Below are positions 8,520 to 16,277 of a stretch of 64,000 bases of DNA, in pieces (the first letter of the stretch is position 1; every line of letters begins with the position of its first letter). A program made the position numbers and the translations under genes. Source of the stretch: Pseudonocardia humida. Lineage in GTDB: Bacteria > Actinomycetota > Actinomycetes > Mycobacteriales > Pseudonocardiaceae. The notes beneath the pieces are model-generated. The model was not told the origin of the DNA. It ran no database searches and was given only the letters and a program-made list of their open reading frames with translations. Where the stretch lies: assembly GCF_023898865.1 (NCBI RefSeq), contig NZ_JAGSOV010000024.1, positions 90,907-154,906 of the forward strand, in the 5' to 3' direction.

Positions 8520-9856
8520 CACCGCGCGCTCTCGTCGTCGCGGCGCCGTCGTCGGGCAGCGGCAAGACGACCGTCGCCACCGGCCTGATGGCGGCGCTGC
8601 GCCGGCGCGGGACGTCGGTGGCGCCGTTCAAGGTCGGACCCGACTACATCGACCCCGGCTACCACACGCTGGCCGCCGGGCGGCCCGGTCGCAACCTCGA
8701 CCCGGTGCTCGTCGGCGCCGACCTGATCGGTCCGCTGGTCCGCCACGGCGCGGCCGGCGCGGAGATCGCGGTGGTCGAGGGCGTGATGGGGCTGTTCGAC
8801 GGCCGGGTCGGCGACGGCGCGGGCTCCACCGCGCAGGTGGCCGGCCTGCTGCGGGCCCCGGTGCTGCTGGTCGTCGACTGCCGGGGCCAGTCGCGCTCGC
8901 TGGCCGCGCTGCTGCACGGCTTCCGCTCGTTCGACCCGGACGTGCGGGTGGCGGGCGTCGTGCTCAACCGGGTCGGCAGCCCCCGGCACGAGGCCGTCCT
9001 GCGGACCGCGGCCGAGGAGGTCGGGGTCCCGGTGCTCGGCGCGCTGCCCCGCCGCGACGCCCTCGCCGTCCCGTCGCGGCACCTGGGCCTGGTCACCGCG
9101 GCCGAGCACGGCTCGGCGGCCACCGCGGCCGTCGACGCGATGGCCGAGCTGGTGGCCGAGCACGTCGACCTGGACGCCGTCGTCGCCCTCGCCGCCCCGC
9201 TGCCCGCCGGTCCGGCCTGGGCGCCGCAGGTCGAGGCGGGCCCCCCGGTCCGGGTGGCGGTGTTCGGGGGAGCCGCGTTCACGTTCGGCTACGCCGAGCA
9301 CGTCGAACTGCTGGCGGCGGTGGGCGCCGAGGTCGCGGTCGTCGACCCGCTGCTGGACGAGGAGCTGCCCGCCGACACCGCGGCGCTCGTGCTGCCCGGC
9401 GGTTTCCCGGAGGAGCACGTGGCCGCCCTGGGCGCCAACGAGGCGCTGCTCGCGGCGGTGCGCGCGGCCGTCGCGGCGGGGGCTCCGGTGCACGCCGAAT
9501 GCGGTGGGCTGCTCTACCTGTGCACCGAGCTGGACGGCGTGCCGATGGCCGGGGTGCTCCCGGCCCGGGCCGCGATGACCGGGCGCCTCACCCTCGGCTA
9601 CCGCGACGCCGTCGCGCTGAGCGACTCGCCGCTCTTCGCCACCGGCAGCCGGGTGGCCGGCCACGAGTTCCACCACTGCGCGGTCACCGCACCCGCCGGC
9701 CCCGCGCCGGCGTGGGGCCGGCGGGGAGGGGTGCCGGAGGGGTGGGTGCACGGGCGGGTGCACGCGTCGTTCCTGCACACGCACCCCGCCGGGCACCCGG
9801 ATGCGGTGGTCCGGTTCACGAACTCGGCCCGCCGCGTCCCCATCGATACGACGTGA
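8516..9856 (+). CDS. cobB: Cobyrinic acid a,c-diamide synthase
   Basis: A 446-residue CobB/CbiA glutamine amidotransferase that amidates the a and c carboxylates of (hydrogeno)byrinic acid. The N-terminal ATPase domain shows APSSGSGKTTVATG (~10-23), PFKVGPDYIDPGYH and EGVMGLFDG. The C-terminal glutaminase domain shows LPGGFPEEH, HAECGGLLYL with the catalytic Cys, GHEFHHC and VHASFLHTHPAG. GTG 8516 overlaps the reductase stop by 4 bp, giving translational coupling. A weak hairpin (ACGACG, 8-nt loop, CGTCGT) covers the stop region at 9848-9867. Confidence 0.96.
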   Translation: MTPRALVVAAPSSGSGKTTVATGLMAALRRRGTSVAPFKVGPDYIDPGYHTLAAGRPGRNLDPVLVGADLIGPLVRHGAAGAEIAVVEGVMGLFDGRVGDGAGSTAQVAGLLRAPVLLVVDCRGQSRSLAALLHGFRSFDPDVRVAGVVLNRVGSPRHEAVLRTAAEEVGVPVLGALPRRDALAVPSRHLGLVTAAEHGSAATAAVDAMAELVAEHVDLDAVVALAAPLPAGPAWAPQVEAGPPVRVAVFGGAAFTFGYAEHVELLAAVGAEVAVVDPLLDEELPADTAALVLPGGFPEEHVAALGANEALLAAVRAAVAAGAPVHAECGGLLYLCTELDGVPMAGVLPARAAMTGRLTLGYRDAVALSDSPLFATGSRVAGHEFHHCAVTAPAGPAPAWGRRGGVPEGWVHGRVHASFLHTHPAGHPDAVVRFTNSARRVPIDTT

Positions 9857-9984
9857 TCGATCGTCGTGCCGCACGCGGTGAGGACGGCCAGTGCGAGCAC
9901 GGCGACCATGACGACGAGCAGGAGCGCGACGGCGTGCCCGGCGCTGGGACGGCCTGCCGGCTCCTGCCGCTCCGAGGACCCCAA

Positions 9985-10243
9985 CAGGTAGGTGGCGGCC
10001 GTGGACGTGCAGCTGGTCGCCGGTGAGGTCGGCCGGCGAGCAGTCGAGGGCCTCGGCGAGGCGCTCGATCAGGCCTCGTGCGGAGAAGTTCCGGTGCCCG
10101 GTCTCGAGCTGGGAGGGGTAGGGGACGGAGATCCCCACCCGGTCGGCCACGACCTCCTGGGCCAGGCCGCGGCGCCGGCGGACCAGCCGTACGCGGGCGC
10201 CGATGGCGGTAGCCGCCGTGCTTTCGTCCACGCTCGGAACCAC
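9985..10243 (-). pseudogene. XRE-type helix-turn-helix regulator fragment
   Basis: From GTG 10243 the frame gives IGARVRLVRRRRGLAQEVVADRVGISVPYPSQLETGHRNFSARGLIERLAEALDCSPADLTG-type sequence (residues ~14-72): a full Cro/C1-type HTH. After the last helix the family similarity ends, and the frame then stays open antisense through cobB without a natural stop. Relatives with this HTH are usually several hundred residues long. A hydrophobic stretch with a lipobox-like LTACG (about 9860-9984) follows in another frame. I read this as a regulator that lost its C-terminal part by deletion or frameshift; a short HTH-only protein is the alternative. The end coordinate is only where similarity stops. 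Confidence 0.5.
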
Positions 10244-10410
10244 CCTCCCGGCACGCCTCCTCGGCCGCCCCGGCCCGCGGTGCTGTGATCGACCGGTCAC
10301 TCGACCGTACGGGCGTCGTGGCGTGAGGTGCGGCGGTATCCGTGGGCGCGTCCGGCCCTCTACCCCGTTGACGGCGGATTGCGGCTCCCGTTCCGCGGAT
10401 TTGCCAGCTA

Positions 10411-10434
10411 CCGTCGAGTAACAACCCTCGACGG
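10411..10434. promoter_or_regulatory. Perfect 8-bp inverted repeat just before the patatin ribosome site
   Basis: CCGTCGAG (10411-10418), an 8-nt spacer, CTCGACGG (10427-10434), immediately followed by GGAGGT (10435-10440) and ATG 10446. It could be an operator or an mRNA hairpin next to the ribosome-binding site. Confidence 0.55.
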
Positions 10435-10445
10435 GGAGGTGGGCC

Positions 10446-11453
10446 ATGACGCGCATCGGGCTCGTTCTCGGGGCGGGAGGGATCCTCGGATCCGCGTGGA
10501 TGGCCGGTGCGCTGGCCACCCTGGCCGAGCACCTGGACCGCCCGCTGGGGGAGGTCGACCTGCTGCTGGGCACCAGCGCGGGCAGCGTGCTGGCGGCCGC
10601 GCTGCGCTGCGGGATGACCGTCGACGAGCTGGTGGCCCACCAGCGCGGCGTGCCGCCCGGCGAGATCGCCCCCGACCTGGACGGCGGCGACCTGCCCGAC
10701 ATGCGCACCATCGAGCGCGAGTCCGGCGACGGCCGCCCGCCGCTGCCGCTGCCCTGGATCGGTTCCCCGCGGCTGCTGGTCGCCGCGGCGGCGCACCCGC
10801 TGCGGACGAACCCGCTGATCGTCGCGTCCGGGCTGCTGCCGGCCGGGCGGGCGCAGATGAGCTCCCTGGTCCGGATGGTCGTCGCGCTGCAGAACCGGCT
10901 CGGCGTCACCACCGACGGCTGGGTCCCCGGCGAGCGCCTCTGGGTGGTCGCCGTCGACTACGACTCCGGGCGCCGGGTCGTGTTCGGCCGCGAGGGCGCC
11001 CCGCCCTCGACGGTCGGCGACGCGGTGCTCGCCTCGTGCTCGATCCCCGGCTGGTTCACCCCGCGGGTGATCGGCGGGCGCCGCTACGTCGACGGCGGCG
11101 TGGCCTCGTCGACGTCGGTCGGGCTGCTGGCCCGGCCGGGCGCTCCGCCGCTGGACGAGGTGTACGTGCTGGCCCCGATGGCCAGCCACGCCTACGACCG
11201 CCCGCGCGACCCGGTGGCCTGCCTGGAACGCGCGATCCGCCACGTGCTCACCCGCTGGCTCGACGCCGAGGTCCGCGCCGTGCGGGCGACCGGCACCCGG
11301 GTCACCGTCCTCACCCCCGGCCCCGCCGACCTCGCCGCCATGGGCGCCAACCTGATGAACCCCCGTCGCCGGTGCCGGGTGCTCGACACGGCCCTGGGCA
11401 CCTCGGCCGCCGCGCTGGCCGAGGCCGACGGACCGGGGCAGCGGGCCGCCTGA
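10446..11453 (+). CDS. Patatin-like phospholipase family protein
   Basis: A 335-residue patatin/RssA-type serine hydrolase. It opens with the oxyanion-hole strand IGLVLGAGGILGSAWMAG (G-G-G-x-x-G) and carries the nucleophile elbow LLGTSAGS (GxSxG, Ser ~50). The catalytic Asp is in RRYVDGGVASS (DGG). It probably deacylates lipids; no signal peptide or membrane segment is clear. It has its own ribosome site (GGAGGT, 5 nt before ATG) and an upstream inverted repeat. Its relation to the cobalamin genes around it is unclear. Confidence 0.92.
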   Translation: MTRIGLVLGAGGILGSAWMAGALATLAEHLDRPLGEVDLLLGTSAGSVLAAALRCGMTVDELVAHQRGVPPGEIAPDLDGGDLPDMRTIERESGDGRPPLPLPWIGSPRLLVAAAAHPLRTNPLIVASGLLPAGRAQMSSLVRMVVALQNRLGVTTDGWVPGERLWVVAVDYDSGRRVVFGREGAPPSTVGDAVLASCSIPGWFTPRVIGGRRYVDGGVASSTSVGLLARPGAPPLDEVYVLAPMASHAYDRPRDPVACLERAIRHVLTRWLDAEVRAVRATGTRVTVLTPGPADLAAMGANLMNPRRRCRVLDTALGTSAAALAEADGPGQRAA

Positions 11454-11508
11454 GCGGTTGATCACCGGGTCGGGTCGGCGCCCGGGCCGTGGTGGCATCC
11501 TCGACCGG

Positions 11509-12183
11509 GTGACGACCTCGACCCCGCACCGCACCGACGCCCGCCTGCGCATCGACCTGTGGAGCGACGTCGTCTGCCCGTGGTGCTACCTGGGCGCGGC
11601 GCGGCTGCGCAAGGCCATCGACGGCTCGCCCCGCGCCGACTCGATCGACCTGGTGCTGCACGCCTACGAGCTCGACCCGACCGCCCCCGCCCGGGCCCGC
11701 CCCAACCTGGAGTACCTGACCGCGAAGTTCGGCGTGCCCGCGGCGCAGGTCGAGGAGATGGAGGCCGGGATGGCCGCCCGCGCCGCCGCCGAGGGCCTGC
11801 CCTACACCGCCCACCGCCCGCACGCCGCCACCTTCGACATCCACCGCCTGCTCGCCCACGCCGCGCAGACCGGCGCCGCCGAGCCCCTGATGACCGTCCT
11901 GCAGCGCGAGCTGTTCTCCGGTGGCCGCGACGTCTTCGACCACGCCGTCCTGGCCGACCTCGCCGCCGAGGTCGGGCTCGATCGCGGGGCCGCGGCCGAG
12001 GTGCTCGCCGGCACCGCCCACACCGGCGACGTCCGCGCCGACATCGCCGACGCCCAGCGCATCGGCGTGCGCGGGGTGCCGTTCGCGGTGCTCGCGGGCC
12101 GGTTGGGGGTGTCGGGGGCCAGCGAGGTGGACGGGTACGCGCACGCCATCGAGCGCGCGTGGGAGATCGTCGACGAGGGCTGA
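11509..12183 (+). CDS. DsbA/FrnE-family thiol oxidoreductase
   Basis: A 224-residue protein of the FrnE/2-hydroxychromene-2-carboxylate isomerase branch of the DsbA family, normal length. After LRIDLWSDVVCPWCYLGAARL comes the CPWC active site (residues ~22-25). A helical insertion (YTAHRPHAATFDIHRLLAHA) and the cis-Pro strand IGVRGVPFAVLAGR follow. No signal peptide is present, so it is probably cytoplasmic. GTG 11509 lies 7 nt after CATCCT. Two hairpins downstream probably end its transcript. Confidence 0.93.
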   Translation: MTTSTPHRTDARLRIDLWSDVVCPWCYLGAARLRKAIDGSPRADSIDLVLHAYELDPTAPARARPNLEYLTAKFGVPAAQVEEMEAGMAARAAAEGLPYTAHRPHAATFDIHRLLAHAAQTGAAEPLMTVLQRELFSGGRDVFDHAVLADLAAEVGLDRGAAAEVLAGTAHTGDVRADIADAQRIGVRGVPFAVLAGRLGVSGASEVDGYAHAIERAWEIVDEG

Positions 12184-12184
12184 G

Positions 12185-12228
12185 CCCCGTTCGGGGACCG
12201 GTGCGGGTGTGACGCCCCGCCCGCACCG
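12185..12228. terminator. Two adjacent hairpins after the FrnE-like gene
   Basis: CCCCG-TT-CGGGG at 12185-12196 and CGGTGCGGG / CCCGCACCG (arms 12199-12207 and 12220-12228), directly after the stop at 12183. No U-tract follows, as is usual in very GC-rich actinobacteria. Confidence 0.55.
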
Positions 12229-12328
12229 TGGACGTCGACCCCTTCCCCACCCAGACTGACGGGGTGGATCGCGGGAAGGTGACCTCCGTCGGGTCGGGGC
12301 CGAGCGGGCGGGCCGCGGTGGGGGACCG

Positions 12329-13558
12329 ATGATGGCCGAGCCCTACCTGGCCGGACTCGACCTGGCCGGTCGCCGCGTCGTCGTGGTGGGCGGCGGTTCG
12401 GTGGCCCAGCGCCGGCTCAGCGGCCTGCTCGCGGCCGGTGCCGACGTCGAGGTCGTGGCCCCGGCCCTGACCCCCGCCGTCGAGGGCATGGCGACCGCGG
12501 GCGAGCTGCGCTGGACCGCCCGCGGCTACCGCGACGGCGATCTCGACGGCGCCTGGTACGCCCTGGCCTGCACCGACGACGCCGAGGCGAACGCCGCCGT
12601 GGGCGCGGAGGCCGAGCGGCGCCGGGTGTTCTGCGTCCGCGCCGACCACGCCCCCTCCGGCACCGCCGTCACCCCGGCCGTCGGCCGCCACGACGGCCTG
12701 ACCGTCGGCGTGCTGGCCGGCAGGCGACCCCGCCGCGCCGCCGCCGTGCGCACGGCCCTCGTCGAAGCCCTCCAGGCCGGCGTCGTCGACGACACGGCCG
12801 AGCCGGTGGCACCCGGGGTCGCCCTGGTCGGCGGCGGCCCCGGCGACCCCGAGCTGATCACGGTGCGGGGCAGGCGCCTGCTGGCCCGCGCCGACGTCGT
12901 CGTCACCGACCGGCTCGGCCCCCGCGACCTCCTCGATGCCCTCGGCCCGCACGTCGAGGTCATCGACGCGTCCAAGATCCCCTACGGGCGGGCGATGAAC
13001 CAGGCCCGGATCAACGAGCTGCTGGTGGAGCACGCGTCGGCCGGCAAGTTCGTGGTGCGCCTCAAGGGCGGCGACCCCTACGTCTTCGGCCGCGGCTTCG
13101 AGGAGGTGCTGGCCTGCGCCGAAGCCGGCGTCCCGGTGACCGTCGTCCCCGGGATCACCAGCGCCTTCGCCGCCCCCGCCGTCGCCGACGTCCCGGTGAG
13201 CCACCGCGGGGTGGTGCACGAGATCGTCGTCGTGTCCGGGCACGTCGCGCCGGACGACCCCCGCAGCCTGGTGGACTGGCCGGCGCTGGCCCGGCTGCGG
13301 GGCACGATCGTGCTGATGATGGCGGTGGAGCGCATCGCGCTGTTCGCCGACGCCCTGGTCACCGGGGGCCGGCCGGCCGACACCCCGGTGGTGGTGGTGC
13401 AGGACGGGACGACCCGGATCCAGCGGACGGTGCGGGCGACGTTGGCCACGGTGGCGGAGGTCGTGGTGGCCGAGGGCGTCGCGCCGCCTGCGGTGGTGGT
13501 CGTGGGGCCGGTGGCCGGGCTCGTGGCGGGGGCGGTGACGGTCGACCGGCTCGGCTGA
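12329..13558 (+). CDS. cysG: Siroheme synthase / uroporphyrinogen-III C-methyltransferase
   Basis: A 409-residue CysG-like fusion. Residues ~1-150 are the precorrin-2 dehydrogenase/ferrochelatase half (VVVVGGGSVAQRRL for NAD, RADHAPSGTAVTPAV). Residues ~160-409 are the SUMT half with LVGGGPGDPELITVRG, VIDASKIPYG..MNQARIN, VRLKGGDPYVFGRG and VPGITSAFAAPA. SUMT makes precorrin-2, the branch point to cobalamin and siroheme. It is somewhat shorter than E. coli CysG; the short linker accounts for this. Two ATG codons (12329, 12332) are possible starts. Confidence 0.94.
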   Translation: MMAEPYLAGLDLAGRRVVVVGGGSVAQRRLSGLLAAGADVEVVAPALTPAVEGMATAGELRWTARGYRDGDLDGAWYALACTDDAEANAAVGAEAERRRVFCVRADHAPSGTAVTPAVGRHDGLTVGVLAGRRPRRAAAVRTALVEALQAGVVDDTAEPVAPGVALVGGGPGDPELITVRGRRLLARADVVVTDRLGPRDLLDALGPHVEVIDASKIPYGRAMNQARINELLVEHASAGKFVVRLKGGDPYVFGRGFEEVLACAEAGVPVTVVPGITSAFAAPAVADVPVSHRGVVHEIVVVSGHVAPDDPRSLVDWPALARLRGTIVLMMAVERIALFADALVTGGRPADTPVVVVQDGTTRIQRTVRATLATVAEVVVAEGVAPPAVVVVGPVAGLVAGAVTVDRLG

Positions 13559-13567
13559 GGGCGGTGG

Positions 13568-15349
13568 TCAGCAGGCCACCGGCGGGGTGATCGCGGAGGC
13601 GCCGCGGATCAGCCACACCGGGCTCGAGCCGTCCATCTCGTAGGCCAGGTTCCAGTAGGTGCACTCCTGGCCGTCGGGGCCGTCCTCGGCGGCCTGCGTG
13701 CTGGTGAAGGTCATGTCGACCTCGATGGTGACCGGGTCGATGTCGCGCACGGCGGTGATCCGCGCGTCGACGATGATGGTGGTGAGCTGGCCCTCCGCCC
13801 AGGCGTCGATGCCGCCCTGGAAGGTGGCGGAGTCGGGGCTGAAGTAGGCGAAGGCGTCCTCGTAGCGTGCCTCGTTGATGCCCAGGATGTACTCGCGCAG
13901 GCTCGACCGGGCGTCCACGGCGGCCGGGTGGGTGACGCTCGGGTCGATGGCGACGGTGGCGTCGAACGGGATGTCGATCGTCGTCGAGGTGGGGGGCGGC
14001 GGTGTCGTCGTGCGGCTGGTCGACGGGGCGGCGGCCGTGGTCGTGGTCGTCGGCCCGCTGCCGGTGGAGATGGTGGGCGGGCGGTTGAGGTACCAGGCCA
14101 GCATGCCCGCGCCCACGATCACGACGACCGCGGCGGCCACCCCGGCGATGATCGGGCCGCGGCGGTGCCGGGCGGCCATCGGCGGGGGCGCCCAGTGCGG
14201 CGGCTGCTGCGGGCCGGCGACGGCGCGGGTCGGCGCCTGCTGGGCCGGGACGGGCTCGGTCGGCGGGGGGTCGGCGGACTGGCCGCCGTAGGGGGCCGAG
14301 ATCCAGGCCGGGACGCGCGGGGTCGGGCCGCTGGGGCCCTGCCCGGGGCCGGCGAAGGCGGAGGGTCCGCTCGAGCCGGCCCGGTCGGCCTCGGCGAAGC
14401 CGGGGACCAGCGGGCGCAGCGGGGCCACGCCGGGGACCGACCGGGGGGCCGCCCAGGTGACGGTGTCGCCGTGGGTGGGACGCTCGCCCTCGATGACCGC
14501 CCGGGTGACCGGGCGGCCGGTGCTGCGCTGCGCGGCCTGCATCTCGACCGCGGCGTCGGCCGCGGAGGGGAAGCGCTCGGCGGGCGACTTGGCCATCATG
14601 CGCTCGATCGCCCGGGCCACGACGTCCGGCACGCCGCGCGGGCGCAGGTCGGGGACCGGGTCGCGGACGACGCGGGCCACCGTGGCCAGCAGGTCGTCGT
14701 GGCCGGTCTCGGAGGTGAAGGCGGGTCGGCCGACCAGGAGGGTGTACAGGGTGGCGCCGAGGCCGTAGATGTCGGAGGCGACGGTCGCGGTGCCGTCGAG
14801 CAGCCGTTCGGGGGCCGCGAACGCGACGCTGGCCTTGACCCGGCCGTCGGTGGTCTCGGTGACGCCGGGCAGGCGGGAGATGCCGAAATCGGCCAGCTTC
14901 GGCTCGCCGTACTTGGAGACCAGCACGTTGGCCGGCTTCATGTCCAGGTGCAGGATGCCGGCGCGGTGCGCGGTCTCCAGCGCGCCGGCGACCATCACGC
15001 CGATCTCCAGGACCTCCGGCCAGGGCAGCGGGCCGTCCCGCGCGATGCGGTCGCCCAGCGACCCCTCGCTCATCAGGTCCATCACGATGTAGGCGCGGCC
15101 GGTGTCGGTGGTGCCGCCGCGCAGCACGGTGACGATGTGCGGGTGGCCGGACAGGGCCCCCATGGCCTGGCACTCGCGCAGGAAGGCCCGGCGGACGCTG
15201 TCGCCGTTGAGCCGCTCCTCGATCACCTTGACCGCGACCGACCGGCCGAACTCGGGCTCCTCGACCTTGAACACGGTCCCGAACCCGCCCTGGCCGATCA
15301 CCTCTGGGTTCTCCAGGCCGGGTATCTCCAACGGGGGAACCGAGGTCAC
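13568..15349 (-). CDS. Transmembrane serine/threonine protein kinase (non-RD type)
   Basis: A 593-residue receptor-like Hanks kinase. The N-terminal catalytic domain (~10-270) shows GQGGFGTVFK, VAVKVIEE, the catalytic loop HLDMKPANVL, and DFGISR, followed by FAAPERLLDG and DIYGLGATLY. The usual HRD is HLD here. A Pro/Ala-rich juxtamembrane stretch leads to one membrane helix (PIIAGVAAAVVVIVGAGML, ~400-420), then a Thr/Pro-rich stalk and an outside domain of ~130 residues with an SnoaL/NTF2-like look (SSLREYILGINEARYEDAFAYFS) and cysteines near its end. GTG 15349 lies 6 nt after TACACT. The ligand and substrates are unknown. Confidence 0.93.
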   Translation of the reverse strand: MTSVPPLEIPGLENPEVIGQGGFGTVFKVEEPEFGRSVAVKVIEERLNGDSVRRAFLRECQAMGALSGHPHIVTVLRGGTTDTGRAYIVMDLMSEGSLGDRIARDGPLPWPEVLEIGVMVAGALETAHRAGILHLDMKPANVLVSKYGEPKLADFGISRLPGVTETTDGRVKASVAFAAPERLLDGTATVASDIYGLGATLYTLLVGRPAFTSETGHDDLLATVARVVRDPVPDLRPRGVPDVVARAIERMMAKSPAERFPSAADAAVEMQAAQRSTGRPVTRAVIEGERPTHGDTVTWAAPRSVPGVAPLRPLVPGFAEADRAGSSGPSAFAGPGQGPSGPTPRVPAWISAPYGGQSADPPPTEPVPAQQAPTRAVAGPQQPPHWAPPPMAARHRRGPIIAGVAAAVVVIVGAGMLAWYLNRPPTISTGSGPTTTTTAAAPSTSRTTTPPPPTSTTIDIPFDATVAIDPSVTHPAAVDARSSLREYILGINEARYEDAFAYFSPDSATFQGGIDAWAEGQLTTIIVDARITAVRDIDPVTIEVDMTFTSTQAAEDGPDGQECTYWNLAYEMDGSSPVWLIRGASAITPPVAC

Positions 15350-15355
15350 CCGCGC

Positions 15356-15361
15356 AGTGTA
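15356..15361 (-). promoter_or_regulatory. -10-like element TACACT for the kinase gene
   Basis: On the minus strand TACACT is followed by six bases and the kinase GTG (15349). This fixes the kinase start and predicts a leaderless mRNA; in-frame codons further upstream are then non-coding. Confidence 0.55.
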
Positions 15362-15450
15362 GAACCGGTCGTCCGACCACCGGCCGGCGTGCACACCCGC
15401 AGGCGGTCCACCAGCCGGTACGCCGCTGCGTGACCGGCCCGACACGCCAC

Positions 15451-15482
15451 CGGGCCCGACCACCGTTCGGCGGTCGGGCCCG
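15451..15482 (-). terminator. Strong hairpin after the acidic protein gene
   Basis: A perfect 11-bp stem (15451-15461 with 15472-15482, starting CGGGCCCGACC) plus an inner CCG-TT-CGG. It lies 19 bp beyond the stop of the minus-strand gene at 15501-16277, and separates it from the kinase promoter. Confidence 0.7.
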
Positions 15483-15500
15483 GTCGGGTGCAGCGGGGGC

Positions 15501-16277
15501 TCAGAGCTGGAGCAGCCGGTCGAAGAAGCTGCGGTAGCGGCGCAGGGCCAGCCGCAGGTCCTCGGTGGAGGTCTCGTCGGCGTCGAGGCCGTGCTCGAGG
15601 TCGCTGCGCTGCTTGCGGAACAGCTGGTCCAGCTCGTCGAGCAGCTCGCCGACCAGCTTGTCGGCCTTGGCCACGGCCTGGCGGGGCTCGTCGACGAACT
15701 CGACCTTCACCGCGTCCCAGCGGGTCGTGTACTCGTCGACGCGCGAGCTGGGCACGAGCCGCTCCAGCTTGTCCGAACCCGCCGTGCCGGTGGTCGCTGT
15801 GCCGGTCGAGGTGCCGGTGGCGCTCGTGGCCGAGGCGTCCGCGTCGGCGGTGCGCAGGTCGGAGTCGGCGTGGCGGCCCGCGGTGTGGCCCTCGGTGTGG
15901 CCCTCGGCGTTGCGGCCGGAGCGGTCGACCGATTCGGCGCTGTGCGGGTAGCCGCCCTCGGTGCGGGGCTCGTCGGTCGCCGTGGCGTCGGTCGGGGTCG
16001 GGTCGGGGTCGCCGCGCAGGTCGGCGTCCTGGGCGTCGAGGCGCTGGGTGCCGCCGTACCCGTCCGCGTTCCCGTGGGTCCCGTCGGTGCGGTCGGTGCC
16101 GTCGGCCGCGTCGCCGTGGCGCTGGGCGTAGCCGCCGGGCTCGCGGGCCGCGGCCGTGCCGTCGACGTCCTCGTAGCGCGCCGCGTCGTCCTGGGCGGTG
16201 ACGTCGACGTCCGAGGCCCGGTAGGCGCCGCCCTCGGGCCGCGGGTCGGTGTCGGTGTGCCGGTCGGCGGTGGTCAT
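15501..16277 (-). CDS. Acidic, low-complexity protein with C-terminal helical domain, unknown function
   Basis: 258 residues. The first ~165 are disordered, rich in Asp, Thr, Gly and His (repeats such as GHTEGHTAGRHAD, SATSATGTSTGTATTGT). The last ~90 form helices: LVPSSRVDEYTTRWDAVKVEFVDEPRQAV, KADKLVGELLDELDQLF, LRLALRRYRSFFDRLL. The same RW..V...FVD-P..AV..AD.LV.E layout occurs in its upstream neighbour, so the two are probably related domains. ATG 16277 overlaps the neighbour's stop (ATGA), so both are translated from one mRNA. A membrane or stress-related role is a guess. Confidence 0.8.
   Translation of the reverse strand: MTTADRHTDTDPRPEGGAYRASDVDVTAQDDAARYEDVDGTAAAREPGGYAQRHGDAADGTDRTDGTHGNADGYGGTQRLDAQDADLRGDPDPTPTDATATDEPRTEGGYPHSAESVDRSGRNAEGHTEGHTAGRHADSDLRTADADASATSATGTSTGTATTGTAGSDKLERLVPSSRVDEYTTRWDAVKVEFVDEPRQAVAKADKLVGELLDELDQLFRKQRSDLEHGLDADETSTEDLRLALRRYRSFFDRLLQL

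Noticed and set aside
9598..9984. Minus-strand frame with a hydrophobic segment and lipobox-like LTACG
   Set aside because: Two thirds lie antisense to the end of cobB, the start would be TTG without ribosome site, and the tail is low-complexity; probably a remnant next to the broken HTH gene.
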